Shown one piece after another: positions 43,973 through 54,750 of a stretch of DNA of 64,000 bases; position 1 is the first letter of the stretch, and every line of letters begins with the position of its first letter. The notes beneath the pieces were generated by a model that worked only from the letters and a program-made list of their open reading frames with translations, searched no databases and was not told the DNA's origin. The translations under genes were made by a program, and so were the position numbers. This DNA comes from Rhododendron vialii (Eukaryota > Streptophyta > Magnoliopsida > Ericales > Ericaceae): assembly GCF_030253575.1 (NCBI RefSeq), contig NC_080562.1, positions 27,116,352 through 27,180,351 on the forward strand, given 5' to 3'.

Positions 43973-44998
43973 ATCTGCTTTAGGAAATGGATTAGGATAA
44001 GTCTTTTGGTTAATGATAAGTCTTTTGGAAACAATGTGTAATGTTTACACAGAGTTAGAAGAATGTGTAATCCATTAACTAGTACTTTCATATTAACTAG
44101 TACTTTCATATTTCTTTTGTGGGTTGGAACTACTGAATGAAATGTAACCTTTTGAAATCAATGTATGAATGAATGAAATGTAACCTTTTGAATTGAACTG
44201 CTTCTGTTGTTCAACTGCTGCTGCTGTAACCTTTTCATGCTTGAATTAAACTGCTGTTGTGGTTCTATTAGTCCAGCTGCTACTGTTGTGTTGGTACATA
44301 CAAAATGTGTTATGCTATTGCTATTGCTGTCCAGTTTTATGGTGGTCTATTATGGATCTTTTTGTTGCTGTCATGGGATACCTGTTATGACTGTTATGGC
44401 TACTTGTTCTGTTGTTTTTTTGCTGTTATAGTAGCCCTGTTATGCTGTTGTTCTGCTGGTAGTGAAGGACTGGACTGCTCTGTTATGGACTGGCTGTCTA
44501 TTCTAGCTCTGTTATGCTCTGTTATACTATGAATGGACTGTTGTGGTGCTGTTTGCAGGTACTGATTACAGCTCCGTTCTGCTTTGGTTATGTTTTATTG
44601 CAATGCTTCTAGTACTTGTGTTAGTTTTGTAATTGGTTTAAGTAATGAAAAAGAGGAGCAGCAGCTTCTGAGAGTGACTTACCCCATTCGGTCAGATCTA
44701 GAGAGACTAACCCATTTTTTTTGTTTCCCTCAATAGAAGATATAGTTGTATTTTTAAAGCTCTGTTCTTGTAATTGGAGAAGTAGCTTTTCCATTCCAGT
44801 ATCTTTAGTGGGCTTTTGCTTCCCCTGTATGCCTCTATTAATCTTATTCTTTTAATTGGAGAAGTACCCGAGTAATAGAGATGGAAGATTATCTTTTATC
44901 TTATTCTTTCAACTTGCTTTACTTGCATATATGTATACCATCATTTTCTGAGACATGGTAGTTCGTTAAAACTTTAGATTATCTAGTTGAGATGACCC
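43973..44998. other. MULE internal non-coding sequence
   Basis: Downstream of the transposase stop. It has low-complexity GCTGTTGTTCTGCTG-like stretches at 44,200-44,600. No gene recognised. Confidence 0.5.
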
Positions 44999-45150
44999 CA
45001 TGGTTCAAGATGGAATCACTTCTATTATGATTCTGTCAGTCCTCCATTTTGGCTATTCTACGCATTACTTAATGGAGACCGGTGGTTTAAGAGGCACAAC
45101 CCGCACAAGGAAGGATGCATTCAGATGTTTTCAGAATCTTCAAACTCGAT
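44999..45150 (+). pseudogene. possible captured coding fragment, unidentified
   Basis: An open stretch without a start or stop beginning HGSRWNHFYYDSVSPPFWLF and continuing about 30 residues more. It looks coding-like in composition, and a second piece at 45,395-45,475 (GEKKKHRKEMIALKWRER) follows a TTTCAG acceptor-like site. I do not recognise the source. Position beside the NOT1-like fragment suggests Pack-MULE style capture. Confidence 0.35.
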
Positions 45151-45505
45151 CCTTTTTTCTGTTAATAACTTTATACTCAACTGAAGATTTGGGCAAATAA
45201 ACGTAAGAGGAGGCCGTTTTGAACTGTTGAGTCCTAAAGTAAATGTATTTTGATGCTGGGAGATTTCTACTTTCATTCCTTACCTTATTGTGGTTAATTT
45301 CCATGTCACCTCCTGATAGGTGTGCCTTCACAACAGCAGAAAAAGCACTACCATTTTTGAGCTGTACTACATGTGCTTTAGTGTACTATTTCAGGTGAAA
45401 AAAAGAAACATCGCAAAGAAATGATTGCTTTGAAGTGGCGTGAGAGAATGATTGGCCGTGGTGTTGATCTTGAGCACCCCCTCATGCCCTTGCTCTTTTC
45501 CTCGT

Positions 45506-45655
45506 GAAAATTATATGCAGACGAGGCAACAGGGCTCTTCATTTCTAACTGAGTTGAAGCAGAAATTGCTGCTTTCACCAAGCGATGCTGTTCGGGCTGG
45601 TACCCGGCATAATGTACCATTGATCAACTCCCTTGTGCTTTATGTTGGAATGCAG
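45506..45655 (+). pseudogene. captured fragment resembling NOT1, CCR4-NOT scaffold subunit
   Basis: Fifty codons read TRQQGSSFLTELKQKLLLSP, then VPLINSLVLYVGMQ. This resembles the conserved MIF4G-C/CNOT1 region of plant NOT1, recognised from memory and not by search. NOT1 is the scaffold of the CCR4-NOT deadenylase. The open frame runs on into unrelated sequence after GMQ, where an exon boundary would be expected, and starts abruptly at 45,506. It is a gene scrap carried by the MULE, not a functional gene. Confidence 0.65.
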
Positions 45656-46717
45656 ATGTGTCCATGCTTTTTTGTTTCTCTTTACGCAACAGTGCTAATA
45701 GCAATGAAAGAATATACAACTAGAGGGATGAAAAACTCTTCCAATAGATCCTAAATCATAATAAGCACAACTACTGCTTCTAACCGTAGAGGGGAGTGAG
45801 AGCCTATTTTCTAGCCATTTTTTCCTTCTGTTTTGGCCTAGGACAATAGATGTCGGCTTCGTAGATGCTGCGGCCCCTTTCTTGAAGCATCTATTGGTAT
45901 TTAATACATGTCTAAGAATCTGTTTCCGTGGTCACAAATAGTTGATATTGTGGATTGTTATTTTTATAGAGGGTACTCAACTGATCTTTGCAATGTGTTT
46001 CCTTACTTCCCATCTCTTTTTCACCTGTCAACTTAATTCGTCCTGTGATTATATTTTTATGTGCATCGGTTGTATTTTCAAGTCTAACTGGAACTTGTTT
46101 ATTTTGTGATTATTACAATGTTTATTAGGTAGACTATTCTTCAATATTTCTGCTCTGGAAAACTGTATTTAGAAGACATTTTAATGGACTTCTTATCTCG
46201 TTTGGTTCACACTCAGACTGCACCAGGCTAGCCATCTATTCATCCTTATGGGACAAATTTGAAATACTCCCTAAAGAGTATTTGACATTGAAATTCATTA
46301 TTTACGGGTCGCTTGAATCCACGGAAGATTCAGAGAACGTGCAGAGGGGACAATTTGAAACATAACAAGTAAAATAATTGAATTCATTATTTTAGTGTAC
46401 TAATTCATTATTTAGGTAGACTATTCTTCAATATTTCTGTTCTAGTATGGTTGTTTCAACATTTTTATGGAAAGTCAGTCTGTTGTTGACTAATAAGGAT
46501 GCATGAGAATACACAGTTAATGCTAGATTTTGCATTATCAAAGTCGGTGTGGTTTATAACCATGCTTTTGTGATTACGTATTACACTATCACATAGGAGG
46601 GAATAGCAAATCACAATTCAAAAACCAGCTTATAATAGCAAATGGAATCATATATGAACATCTGCATTAAAAAGCCATGAAATACAATGGTAGAAAATGC
46701 ATGCTTTTCATTCATAG

Positions 46718-47356
46718 TTACGGCAAATACAAATATTTTTGCTGAGGGGTATTATGGTTCACACTTGACATTAGCACACCAATCACACACACAATGACTA
46801 CCACTATTATGATGTTCCTAAAATAACTTGGTCCTATCTCTCTAGTCTTCATAGCTCCAATCTGTGCATTTAAGGTTTCAATAGTAGTTCTAAGGTTGAC
46901 ATTCATTTCAGTCAAGTCTGCCAATTTGACGACCAGTGCATCATTTTCTTCTTCCACCATTTGTCTTCCTCTTTCCAACCTCTCAGTTCTCATTTTCAAC
47001 TCTTCAACTTGTTTCTAAAGTTCTTCCTTTTTCGCTTGCATGATCTTGGCATATTCCAATCCTCTAGGGCACGTTTCAGGATCTATCCAGACAAAGAAAT
47101 TGCATCCATTTTCCTTCTGAAATTACAACATAAACATATTGCATTATCTAATTTTTTTTAAAATGTACTAACAGTTACATAATTTGGTGTACTCCAAAAT
47201 TCAATAAATTACCTTGTAGTTGATACACCCAAGGAATCTTCTTCCCGGATTTTTGACAGTTAGTGACGTTTGCATCACAACCCTCCGACCACATCTGCAT
47301 CTTTCATCTCCATCGTACTGAGATAAGTTTGTGGTGTAGCTACTAGAGCTGCTCAT
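46718..47356 (-). pseudogene. GRF-type zinc-finger, coiled-coil, membrane-anchored protein carried by the MULE
   Basis: Two inferred exons on the minus strand: 47,356-47,213 (MSSSSSYTTNLSQY) and 47,116-46,718, joined by a GT-AG intron. Exon 1 holds CRCGRRVVMQTSLTVKNPGR and a later Cys, exon 2 GCNFFVWID, together a GRF zinc finger. A coiled coil follows (ERLERGRQMVEEENDALVVK) and then a C-terminal hydrophobic helix (IIIVVVIVCVIGVLM). TAG at 47,015-47,017 falls where Trp or another residue is expected. Such short zf-GRF proteins are frequent in plant genomes. Here the gene is convergent with the transposase, as mudrB is with mudrA in maize MuDR, though the protein is unrelated to mudrB as far as I can tell. 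Confidence 0.75.
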
Positions 47357-47465
47357 GCTGAATCTGGGTTTGAATGGGTTTTGGAATCAGTGGGTTTTTT
47401 AGGTTTGTGGTTTTCAGAGTTTGGTTTGAAATCTGAATTTAAATGGGTTCCAATATGGAGTTATG

Positions 47466-47805
47466 GGGACATGGGGAGGGCAGGAGAGTGGGACATGGGG
47501 AGGGCAGGAGAGTGGGACATGGGAGGGCAAGAGAGTGGGGGAGAGATATATATGACTGAGATGAGAGAAATTTCAGAAATCTGACCTTTAGAGAGAGAGA
47601 GAGACGGTGGGTGAGAGAGATGAGATCAGTGGAGATTAGAGAGAGAGAGAGACAGAGAGAGAGAGAGACAGAGAGCAGTAGAGATTACAGAGACAAACCT
47701 GTTTTGGTGGGTGCTTTGGAGAGATGGTGGGTGAGAGAGATATGAGAGATCAGAGAGATGAGAGGAGGTGAGAGAGGATGAGATGAGAGAGAGAGAGAGA
47801 GAGTC
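47466..47805. repeat. minisatellite and GA-rich microsatellites near the MULE right end
   Basis: Three units of a ~26-bp repeat (GACATGGGGAGGGCAGGAGA) lie at about 47,468-47,540. GAGAGA runs follow between 47,590 and 47,805. They lie upstream of the minus-strand GRF gene, so they form its promoter or 5' leader region. Confidence 0.75.
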
Positions 47806-47976
47806 TGATTTGGGTTTTTTTGGTGTCTGTGGTGGTGTAAAAGGAAGAACAGAGGGAGGTATGTATAAATACCCAATATTATTTTCCCGCCCAAGTCAGG
47901 GCATTTTTGGGCACCATTCTGTTTTTCCATCCATTTTAACCTTTAAACTTAACATTTCTTACCAAAACTGGACGGA

Positions 47977-48091
47977 AGGGGTGAAGTTGTTGAGTTTTAA
48001 TAGTTGAAGGGGTGAAGTTGTTGAGTTTGATAGTTGAGGGGGTGAAGTTGACAAACTATGACAGTTGAAGGGGTGTCCTTGCAAATAAGCC
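47977..48091 (-). repeat. MULE right terminal inverted repeat
   Basis: Inverted partner of 38,483-38,597, ending GTCCTTGCAAATAAGCC before the TTGAACTTC target duplication. Confidence 0.9.
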
Positions 48092-48294
48092 TTGAACTTC
48101 ACTTTATATACTAGGTTCATTACATAACATAGACTTGGGCTTTACCTAGCAATTGGGCCCATAACAAAACAAAGAAAACTAGCCCATCACAAATATAAAT
48201 ATAGCCCGAACAAACATAACATTTGGTCCAATTACAAAAAGATAATAAAGCATTAATTTTAACACAAGGTAGCAAGTATATATATAAAGGAAAC

Positions 48295-48425
48295 TTAAAG
48301 AGGTCTGCGACTCAATTTTTTCGTACAAAAAAATAGGAATAGAAGGTAATATTTGAATTTGCTAATGTGAGTGGAACAGCCGACGAACAGGTGTTACCAA
48401 AAATGCAAATGAGCAAAAAAAAAGA
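48295..48425. repeat. direct repeat flanking the solo gypsy LTR, left copy
   Basis: Runs from AAAGAGGTCTGCGACTC to GCAAATGAGCAAAAAAAAAGA. A second copy follows the LTR at 52,189-52,320. The two were probably a tandem pair of about 131 bp before the LTR element inserted at their junction. Confidence 0.8.
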
Positions 48426-49142
48426 TGTTACAGCCTAGAATTTTTATTTATCTTATTAGTTATTTTGGATCATTATTAATTGGAAGTGTTATGGTGTGGG
48501 TCCCAACTAATTAATTTGTGCGCGCTATGGATATTGTTGACACGATTGTAATATTTGGGGTATGAAATTGATTTTGGGTAAACTAGTGGTACCGGATGGT
48601 AATATTATAAATTGTGTTACGTTCTATCTTATTCTAATTAACTAATCAGCTATAACATAGGGAGTAGTAGATAGTTTTAGGAAGTCAGGAGATATTTTCA
48701 CGGAGTACTAGGGTTTTTATTTGGAGAGAACATCTGAGATAAAAAAAATTTGAGAGAAGAAGTCGAGGAAACTGAGTAGAAGAGCTAAGCACTTTTGGGT
48801 TCGGCTGATTGGTGATCGATTGGGTAAGCGTTTCTTTTTCCCCTTTATTCTTGTTCTTTTCCCATCCTTCGTAGTTCATGGGCTGGGGTAGAGTTGGACT
48901 TTTGGAAGGCATCGAACAATGGGTTGCTGAGAGATTAATTAATTAAGTTTCATTCTTTTGGTATCAATCGTTTTCTGTTAATCAGATTGACTTATGGAGC
49001 GGTGGAGTTTGGGTATGGAATCAAGAGGCGTGGAGTATTGGCCAAGTGTGGGACTGTGGATTTAATAATAATAGTGGAAGAAGAAATAAAATGGTCTCGG
49101 GTTTTGATTTAATGTTGTGCGTACGTGAGGTGTATATAGTTT

Positions 49143-49854
49143 CACTACTACAATAAATCATAAAGATCACAGCTATTGGCCGTGATTGTAAGTTTTCCAT
49201 CACGCTCTTGCTACCGTGATGGATTTGGGTGTGATTATAAGTTAATCTCTTTTATCACGGTTATAAACAGTGATTGAAAGAGAGAAACAATCATAGCCAA
49301 AAGGTGTGATCGTTTCTCTTTTATCACGGTTATAAGCCATGATTGTTTCTCTTGGGCGTGATCATTTCTTTTTTCTGGGTGTGATTGTATGTTACTTTAG
49401 ATCACGGTCTATAACCGTGGTTGAAAGTTCAAAATGATCACACCACCATAAACTGAGATAGAAAACCATTGCGCGTGATCTTTTCTTTGTATCTACTAGA
49501 CTATCTTTTCTTGTCATTGCCAAGTTTCGAACCCACGCACTCTTAGTTGATTTCCTAAGCTCTTACCACTAAGCTAGTCAAGAATTTCTGTTACATTAGG
49601 AAAACAAAAATATTTATACTTACTTCCTAAAGTGAGAAATTTTTTTTTCCCCTTAAAATTTGCTGAATTTTTTGAAATGCAATTAACATGATATTAAAAT
49701 ATATAAAAATACATGTATAAACATTGTTTAAAAATATAACAACAGATATTTTGGCAATCAAAATTAATTGTTGGTCACCAAAAGATTTTCTTGAGGCGAA
49801 CAATTTAGTTTTAGCTAGTAAATTTAGTAGACAATAGTGTTTTTTGTTGTAGTG
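49143..49854. mobile_element. CACTA-type non-autonomous element 1
   Basis: Starts CACTACTACAATAAATC and ends TTTTTTGTTGTAGTG, both CACTA-type termini but of different sub-forms. Subterminal repeats (TCACGGTTATAA, CGTGATCNTTTCT) occur in both orientations, as in CACTA elements. No 3-bp target duplication is evident and the ends are not good partners. It may therefore be a chimera or two overlapping elements. Confidence 0.6.
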
Positions 49855-50109
49855 TGCGCTTTATATTTTTATGAAAATTATCACAACCTGCAGATTGTAA
49901 CATTATAGACAAACTTTAGATTTTTTTTATTTTTTTATAAACTAACCATTTCACATGGATTTTGTGTTTATATTGAACTTCAATTTCAATGGTGGCTTCT
50001 CAATTGGATTTTAATCATTTTCAGATAAGACTAAGCCATAATAATATAATTGTTTTTTTACCTAATGAGTCAAACGTATACTTGGAAGACATCCGAAATA
50101 ACTAAATTT

Positions 50110-50932
50110 CACTACTACAATAAACCATAAAGATCACGGCTCGCCCACATGAAAATCGGGCACTAGTGGAACAGTCCACCCGTCGTCGAAGAAACAACCG
50201 GCACTGGTGGAACCCAATTGTGGGATTTGTCTCTTCTTTCTCTCTCTCTCTTTGGGCGTGAAGATGAAGATGAAACGTAAAGATTTTTTGAGATGAGTGT
50301 AATTAGGGCTTATTTTCTTACCTTTTGTAATAAAGAACTTTTCAAAGTTCTTAAACAACATCATTTTTCTCACATAACTTTTCAAAGTCTGCCTAAATGA
50401 GTATCAGCCTGCCCAGGTGAAAATTCAGACTGCGCGCCAAAATCGGTAGGCTTTTTATCTCACTGCAAGAGTGAGATCATTTATCTAACTTTTTTCCACA
50501 CTAAAGTTTTTTATCACGTTACAAGGGTGAGGTCATTTCTCTTTTATCTCGCCACAAGAATGAGATCTTTTATCTCATTCTTTTCCACCCTAAAATCTTT
50601 TATCACGCCACAAGGGTGAAGTATTTTTTCTTTTTTATCACGCCACAAGGATGAGGTCTTTTCTCTTTTATCTCGCCAAAAGAGCGAGATCTTTTATCTC
50701 ATTTTTTTCTGCCCTAAAATCTTTTATCACGCTGCAAGGGTGAGGTTGTTTTTCTTTTATCTCACCGTAAGAGTGATGTCTTTTATTTCGTCCTAAAACT
50801 GACTTTTTATCTCAGCTTTGGATTTAAACTGAGATAAAAAAATTTAAGCACCACATTTTATCACATTTTCACTGAAAACCGTGATCTTTGTGAATCTCCT
50901 TAGTGTGACGCATATCTATTATTGTAGTAGTG
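50110..50932. mobile_element. CACTA-type non-autonomous element 2
   Basis: Starts CACTACTACAATAAACC and ends TTATTGTAGTAGTG, good inverted partners. It is flanked by TTT on both sides (50,107-50,109 and 50,933-50,935), the 3-bp duplication expected for CACTA. The interior has many copies of a degenerate unit, CTTTTATCTCGCCACAAG, between 50,440 and 50,800. No transposase is present. Confidence 0.8.
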
Positions 50933-52188
50933 TTTAGGTGTAGACAAACTGATTTTTTTTTTAGAAGAGAAAACAGGTGGTATCATGGTTTTGCTCTTGG
51001 AGTTCGTGGGTGGATTTTTGGTGGTTACTGGTGGTAGTAATTAGGATCAGGTTAGGTTTATTTTAACAAGAATTGGAATTCTATATCTACTCAGTGTATA
51101 TCTGAATAAGTTAGTTATTTCGTATTGTTCTTTGGTTCAGGTTAGCATCTTTTAGCGTGTTCGAGTTGCATTACTTTTGGACCCAGGTGAGTGGTTAAGC
51201 ATGTTATGTACTTTCGAACTTCCTTGTGTCCCTTAAATTGTTGTTTTGAGAAATTTACTATTGAAATTGGAAACACATATTGTTTATATTTGATTATATT
51301 AAATTGGCATGCGGTATCGGTGAAACCATTTGTTGTTCAAATAATCTTTTGGTGAGAACTTCGTGGATATTGATGGGAACATATTTTTGAAGTCCAGGGA
51401 AATTAATCCTCTGTGTGCGGGTGACTCTGGCCATTAGGGAAGAGACCGGATTAGGCCGGTGACCCTAATGCTCAATGGTTGTTACTGACCGGATCGTTCT
51501 TTGGGAAAAGTTCCACTGCCTACTCGTGGTGACCCTAAGATTCGATATTGGATCCAATTTTGAGATATTTATTCACTGGCACTTGGTACTATTGATTTTG
51601 GTTGTGGTTCCCCACTGTTGTTGGAGGTTGTATTGTGATCACCATTAAGACTTATCGGATGAATCGTTAATTGGATTAATGGATTATTTTGTTGTTCACC
51701 GCATATGCCAAATTTATGTTGACACGGTAAATTATTTTGATCCCTGTTTTGGAACTGTATTTAATATACATGTTTTGCTACTCACTGAGCTCGTCAGCTG
51801 ACGGATTTATTCCAACTTCTTTTCAGGCAAGTTGGGGAATTAGGCAAGGACTCTGATGGCATCTCGGGGATTTCTTGTATTGACCTCCTTAGGGTGTCTC
51901 ATCATATTTTTATTTTATTAATCGCTTCCGCATTTGAAATATTTTGTCAGACATTTGGATTCTTTTATTATTGTTGGATCACTGGATTTTATTTGGGTCA
52001 TGGGATGTTTGTGCCCCATTCTTTTTGTGGAATTTATTGGTTGGAGATGTTCTGAATAAAAAAAAAAATGGTTGACTGTTTGGTGGATCTTTGCTTGAGA
52101 GTTTTTATAATTTCTTTTTAGGCTGCATGTTCTACGAGCTTTGGTCTTGTGGTTCATGGCCGGTCACTTCTCATTTTGGGGTGTGACA

Positions 52189-52320
52189 AAAGAAGTCTGC
52201 GACTCTATTTTTCCGTACAAAAAATAGGAATAGAAGGTAATATATGAATTTGATAATGTGAGGGGAACAACCGACGAACAGGTGTTACCAAAAATGCAAA
52301 TGAGCCAAAAAAAGAAGTCT
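52189..52320. repeat. direct repeat flanking the solo gypsy LTR, right copy
   Basis: Partner of 48,295-48,425, with about a dozen differences. It continues into GAAGTCT, the start of a further unit, which supports an original tandem arrangement. Confidence 0.8.
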
Positions 52321-52561
52321 TAGAAGCATGATATCTTTTGGTTAAAGTGGGAAATACAAAATTATGCATATATGAGAAAACGATAATCGTCACAAAATTG
52401 TTTCAAATGTACATGTTAAATCAAATTCACCCTTGCCGCCAAAGCACTGAAGGAACAGTTGCAACATCTGGTTCCTTGTAAGTTGTAAATTGTAATCAAG
52501 GGGAGGTGCAAAGTCCACCTCACAATCAGTCTCAATGGTACTTGTCGAATTAGAAGGCTTT

Positions 52562-53074
52562 GTTTTTTTTTGTCAAAATTATAAGATCTTGATTATAAAA
52601 GAAGCAAAGACAAAAACATCAAATAGGGTATCTGTCCCTCTTAAGGGAGGACAAAAGCCACGAAGGAGAGATAAATTCCGAAGTACAAGAATGACTCCCT
52701 CTCACAGCACTCTGGGCCAAGCAATGAGCAACTCCATTGCCACCACGACGAACAAACTGCACCACAGATTCCGTAAAAGTAGACCGAACACAGATGATAT
52801 TTGCCAAAATCACAGCTAATCTGTTATGTTCCTCCATTTGCCTCTAAATAAGTTGTGCCACCTGCCTGGAATTTCCTTCAAACACGATGCGCTCAAAACC
52901 CAATTCCTCTGCAAATTTACAACTCTCCCGAGCAGCCATAGCTTCCCCAAGCAAAGGATCAAACACATTTGGAACATGAACCAAACGGGCTGCTCTGAAT
53001 CTGCCCGAAGAATCACGGATAACCACTCCCACACCCTCACATCTGCTATGACGATCCAAGAGCAAATGTCGAAA
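52562..53074 (-). pseudogene. LINE-C RNase H relic with 3' end
   Basis: The minus strand encodes VGVVIRDSSGRFRAARL, then LLGEAMAARESCKFAEEL and FERIVFEGNSRQVAQLI. A TAG follows, then VVQFVRRGGNGVAHCLAQSA. This is a LINE RNase H domain with a typical C-terminal helix. The 3' end runs to an A-run (TTGACAAAAAAAAAC on the minus strand) near 52,562. 5' truncated; its right edge adjoins the target duplication of the next element. Confidence 0.8.
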
Positions 53075-53083
53075 TTAATTTTA

Positions 53084-54166
53084 GGGTTAATTTTACAAAT
53101 GGTCCCTCTAATTTGCATGAATTCTCATTTTCGTCCCTCTAGTATCAATTGTGTTAATTTTAGCCCTATAATTTATATTTTGTCTCAATTTCGTCCCTCT
53201 CGCTTACGGCGTTAATGAAACAAACAGAATTGGAGGACAAAATTGTCATTTCTCCTCACAGAGGGACTAAATTGAGATTTTATGCAAACTAGAGGGACTA
53301 TTTCTATAATTTTATTTTTTACATTTGTTTTTGCAAATAAATTTAAAATACAGCATATGTAATATATTTCTCATCTCATTTTATATTGAATAAATCAAAG
53401 TATGTTGAAATTTTTTAAAGTTTTTATTATATATATCACAAAAAATATGAGAAAAATCAAAAAACAACCCATATGTTAAATGTCTTGGTATTGTATTTTT
53501 TTCAATTGAATTTTCAATCTCGTTATTTTCTCTGTCACATAATTAAAAAGTAAAAGTTCAGTAGTATTTAGAAATCTTGTAATTGTGTTTAATTAAGCAA
53601 TGAAACACTATTGAATATTAAGAGATCAAATACATTAAAACATGGGTATAAGAGTATTTATTTTGGGACTTACTCATAAGATCAGTCATATAACAAATAA
53701 ACACGGATTTTGAACATTTTTTTTATCGGGTAAAAAAAATAAGGAGATTATAAGAATATGATACAAAGATTTTAGCTAAGGGGTTGATTTGTGCATTTTC
53801 TAATATTTTTGTAATGTGTATTGAAATATAAATATAAAATTTTTCAACATAGTTTGATTACCCAATAAAAAATAATTTAGTTGTCAAATACATTACTTAT
53901 GGTCTTTTTTTAATTTTATTTGCAAAAAACGAAAGTAAAATTTTAGAAATAGTCCATCTGGTTTACAGAAAATCTCAATTTAGTCCTTCTATGAGAGAAA
54001 ATGACAATTTTGCCCTTTAATTCTGTTTGTTTCATTGACGGCATCAAGGAGAGGGACGAAATTGAGATGGAATTATAACTATAGGGTTAAAATTGATAAA
54101 ATTAATATTAGAGGGGCAAAAATGAGAATTCATGCAAACTAGAGGGACCATTTATAAAATTTTTCC
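53084..54166. mobile_element. Mutator-type MITE with long TIRs and 9-bp duplication
   Basis: TIRs of about 200-240 bp pair imperfectly. The left end is GGGTTAATTTTACAAATGG, and the right end, inverted, is GGAAAAATTTTATAAATGG. TTAATTTTA flanks both sides (53,075-53,083 and 54,167-54,175), a 9-bp duplication as in Mutator elements. The TIRs carry repeated GTCCCTCTA-like motifs. The A/T-rich centre has no transposase. Confidence 0.85.
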
Positions 54167-54175
54167 TTAATTTTA

Positions 54176-54750
54176 ACCTATCCCTCTTGCGGAGGCTCCT
54201 ACCGAATTTGCTCTTGGACCCTTGCTGATCTCTCTTCATTAGTTCCTCGTCTCTGGAGCTAGGTCTAGGCCAGACCGAATAAGTCCGACCCAAGTGAAGA
54301 CAGAGGATCAGTGTAGATATCTGGAGGAGAAGCTCAGTCATGTTGAGCCCGTCCATACAGCACTCGGTGAGTCATGCATGACATCAACCAAGAGGTGGGT
54401 ATATGTGACGTCATGAGGGGCACGAGCTTTCTTGGAGCCTAGGTCGTACAAACCATTAGTTGTGCATACGGTGTACAACGTCGTATGGGGTCCACTACGG
54501 ATCTCACACAAATGATCCAATCTAATGGTGAAGTTTAAAATTTCTTTATATGTAGCCCTTATCAATCGTTCTGTAAATTAATATTTTCCAGAATTATAGC
54601 TAGCCTGAATTCTGGGACAAAGTTGGAAGTTTTGTAAACGTCTTTACCGGTATCTGATTGAGCTGATTTTTGCTAAAGACCCTAAACAAAGTATTTCAAA
54701 TAAAATGAGTAACTCCGTTCATTTTTTCCCTCTTATATATTTGATAACTG
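54176..54750. other. unidentified intergenic segment
   Basis: Short frames on the minus strand (54,108-54,356 and 54,338-54,565) have no recognised content. The segment is less AT-rich than its surroundings, and 54,660-54,720 resembles 17,945-18,010. It ends in the hAT target duplication. Confidence 0.4.

Larger units (their letters stand above)
38483..48091 (+). mobile_element. Mutator-like DNA transposon (MULE), 9.6 kb, nearly complete
   Basis: Terminal inverted repeats of about 115 bp (38,483-38,597 and 47,977-48,091) start GGCTTATTTGCAAGGACACC. A perfect 9-bp target duplication, TTGAACTTC, flanks it (38,474-38,482 and 48,092-48,100). It encodes a MURA-type transposase on the plus strand and a GRF zinc-finger gene on the minus strand, transcribed toward each other. 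It also holds a captured host-gene fragment, a tandem array and a LINE scrap. Both genes have a single stop, so this copy is probably not autonomous, but its decay is light. Confidence 0.95.
38287..48264 (-). repeat. solo copia LTR, split by a Mutator-like element
   Basis: 38,287-38,482 plus 48,101-48,264 rebuild one complete LTR of the same family as 32,150-32,510. It is flanked by CAAGG on both sides (38,282-38,286 and 48,265-48,269), the 5-bp target duplication. Its interior was lost by LTR-LTR recombination. The Mutator-like element at 38,483-48,091 inserted afterwards. Confidence 0.9.
48426..52188 (+). repeat. solo LTR, Ty3/gypsy-type, with nested CACTA elements
   Basis: Begins TGTTACAGCC and ends GGGGTGTGACA, and is flanked by AAAGA on both sides (48,421-48,425 and 52,189-52,193). 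Ends of this type are common in Tekay/Del-like LTRs. No gag or pol lies between, so it is a solo LTR of 3,763 bp, of which about 1.5 kb are two inserted CACTA-type elements. Orientation is inferred from the ending GGGTGTGACA and is uncertain. Confidence 0.75.

Noticed and set aside
45000-45200. ORF starting MVQDGITSIM
   Set aside because: The alternative frame starting HGSRWNHFYY has more coding-like content; neither is a complete gene.
50440-50800. CRISPR or regulatory repeat array
   Set aside because: Short degenerate units within a CACTA-type element are its subterminal repeats.
52535-52837. Separate plus-strand small protein gene
   Set aside because: Shadow of the minus-strand LINE RNase H relic.
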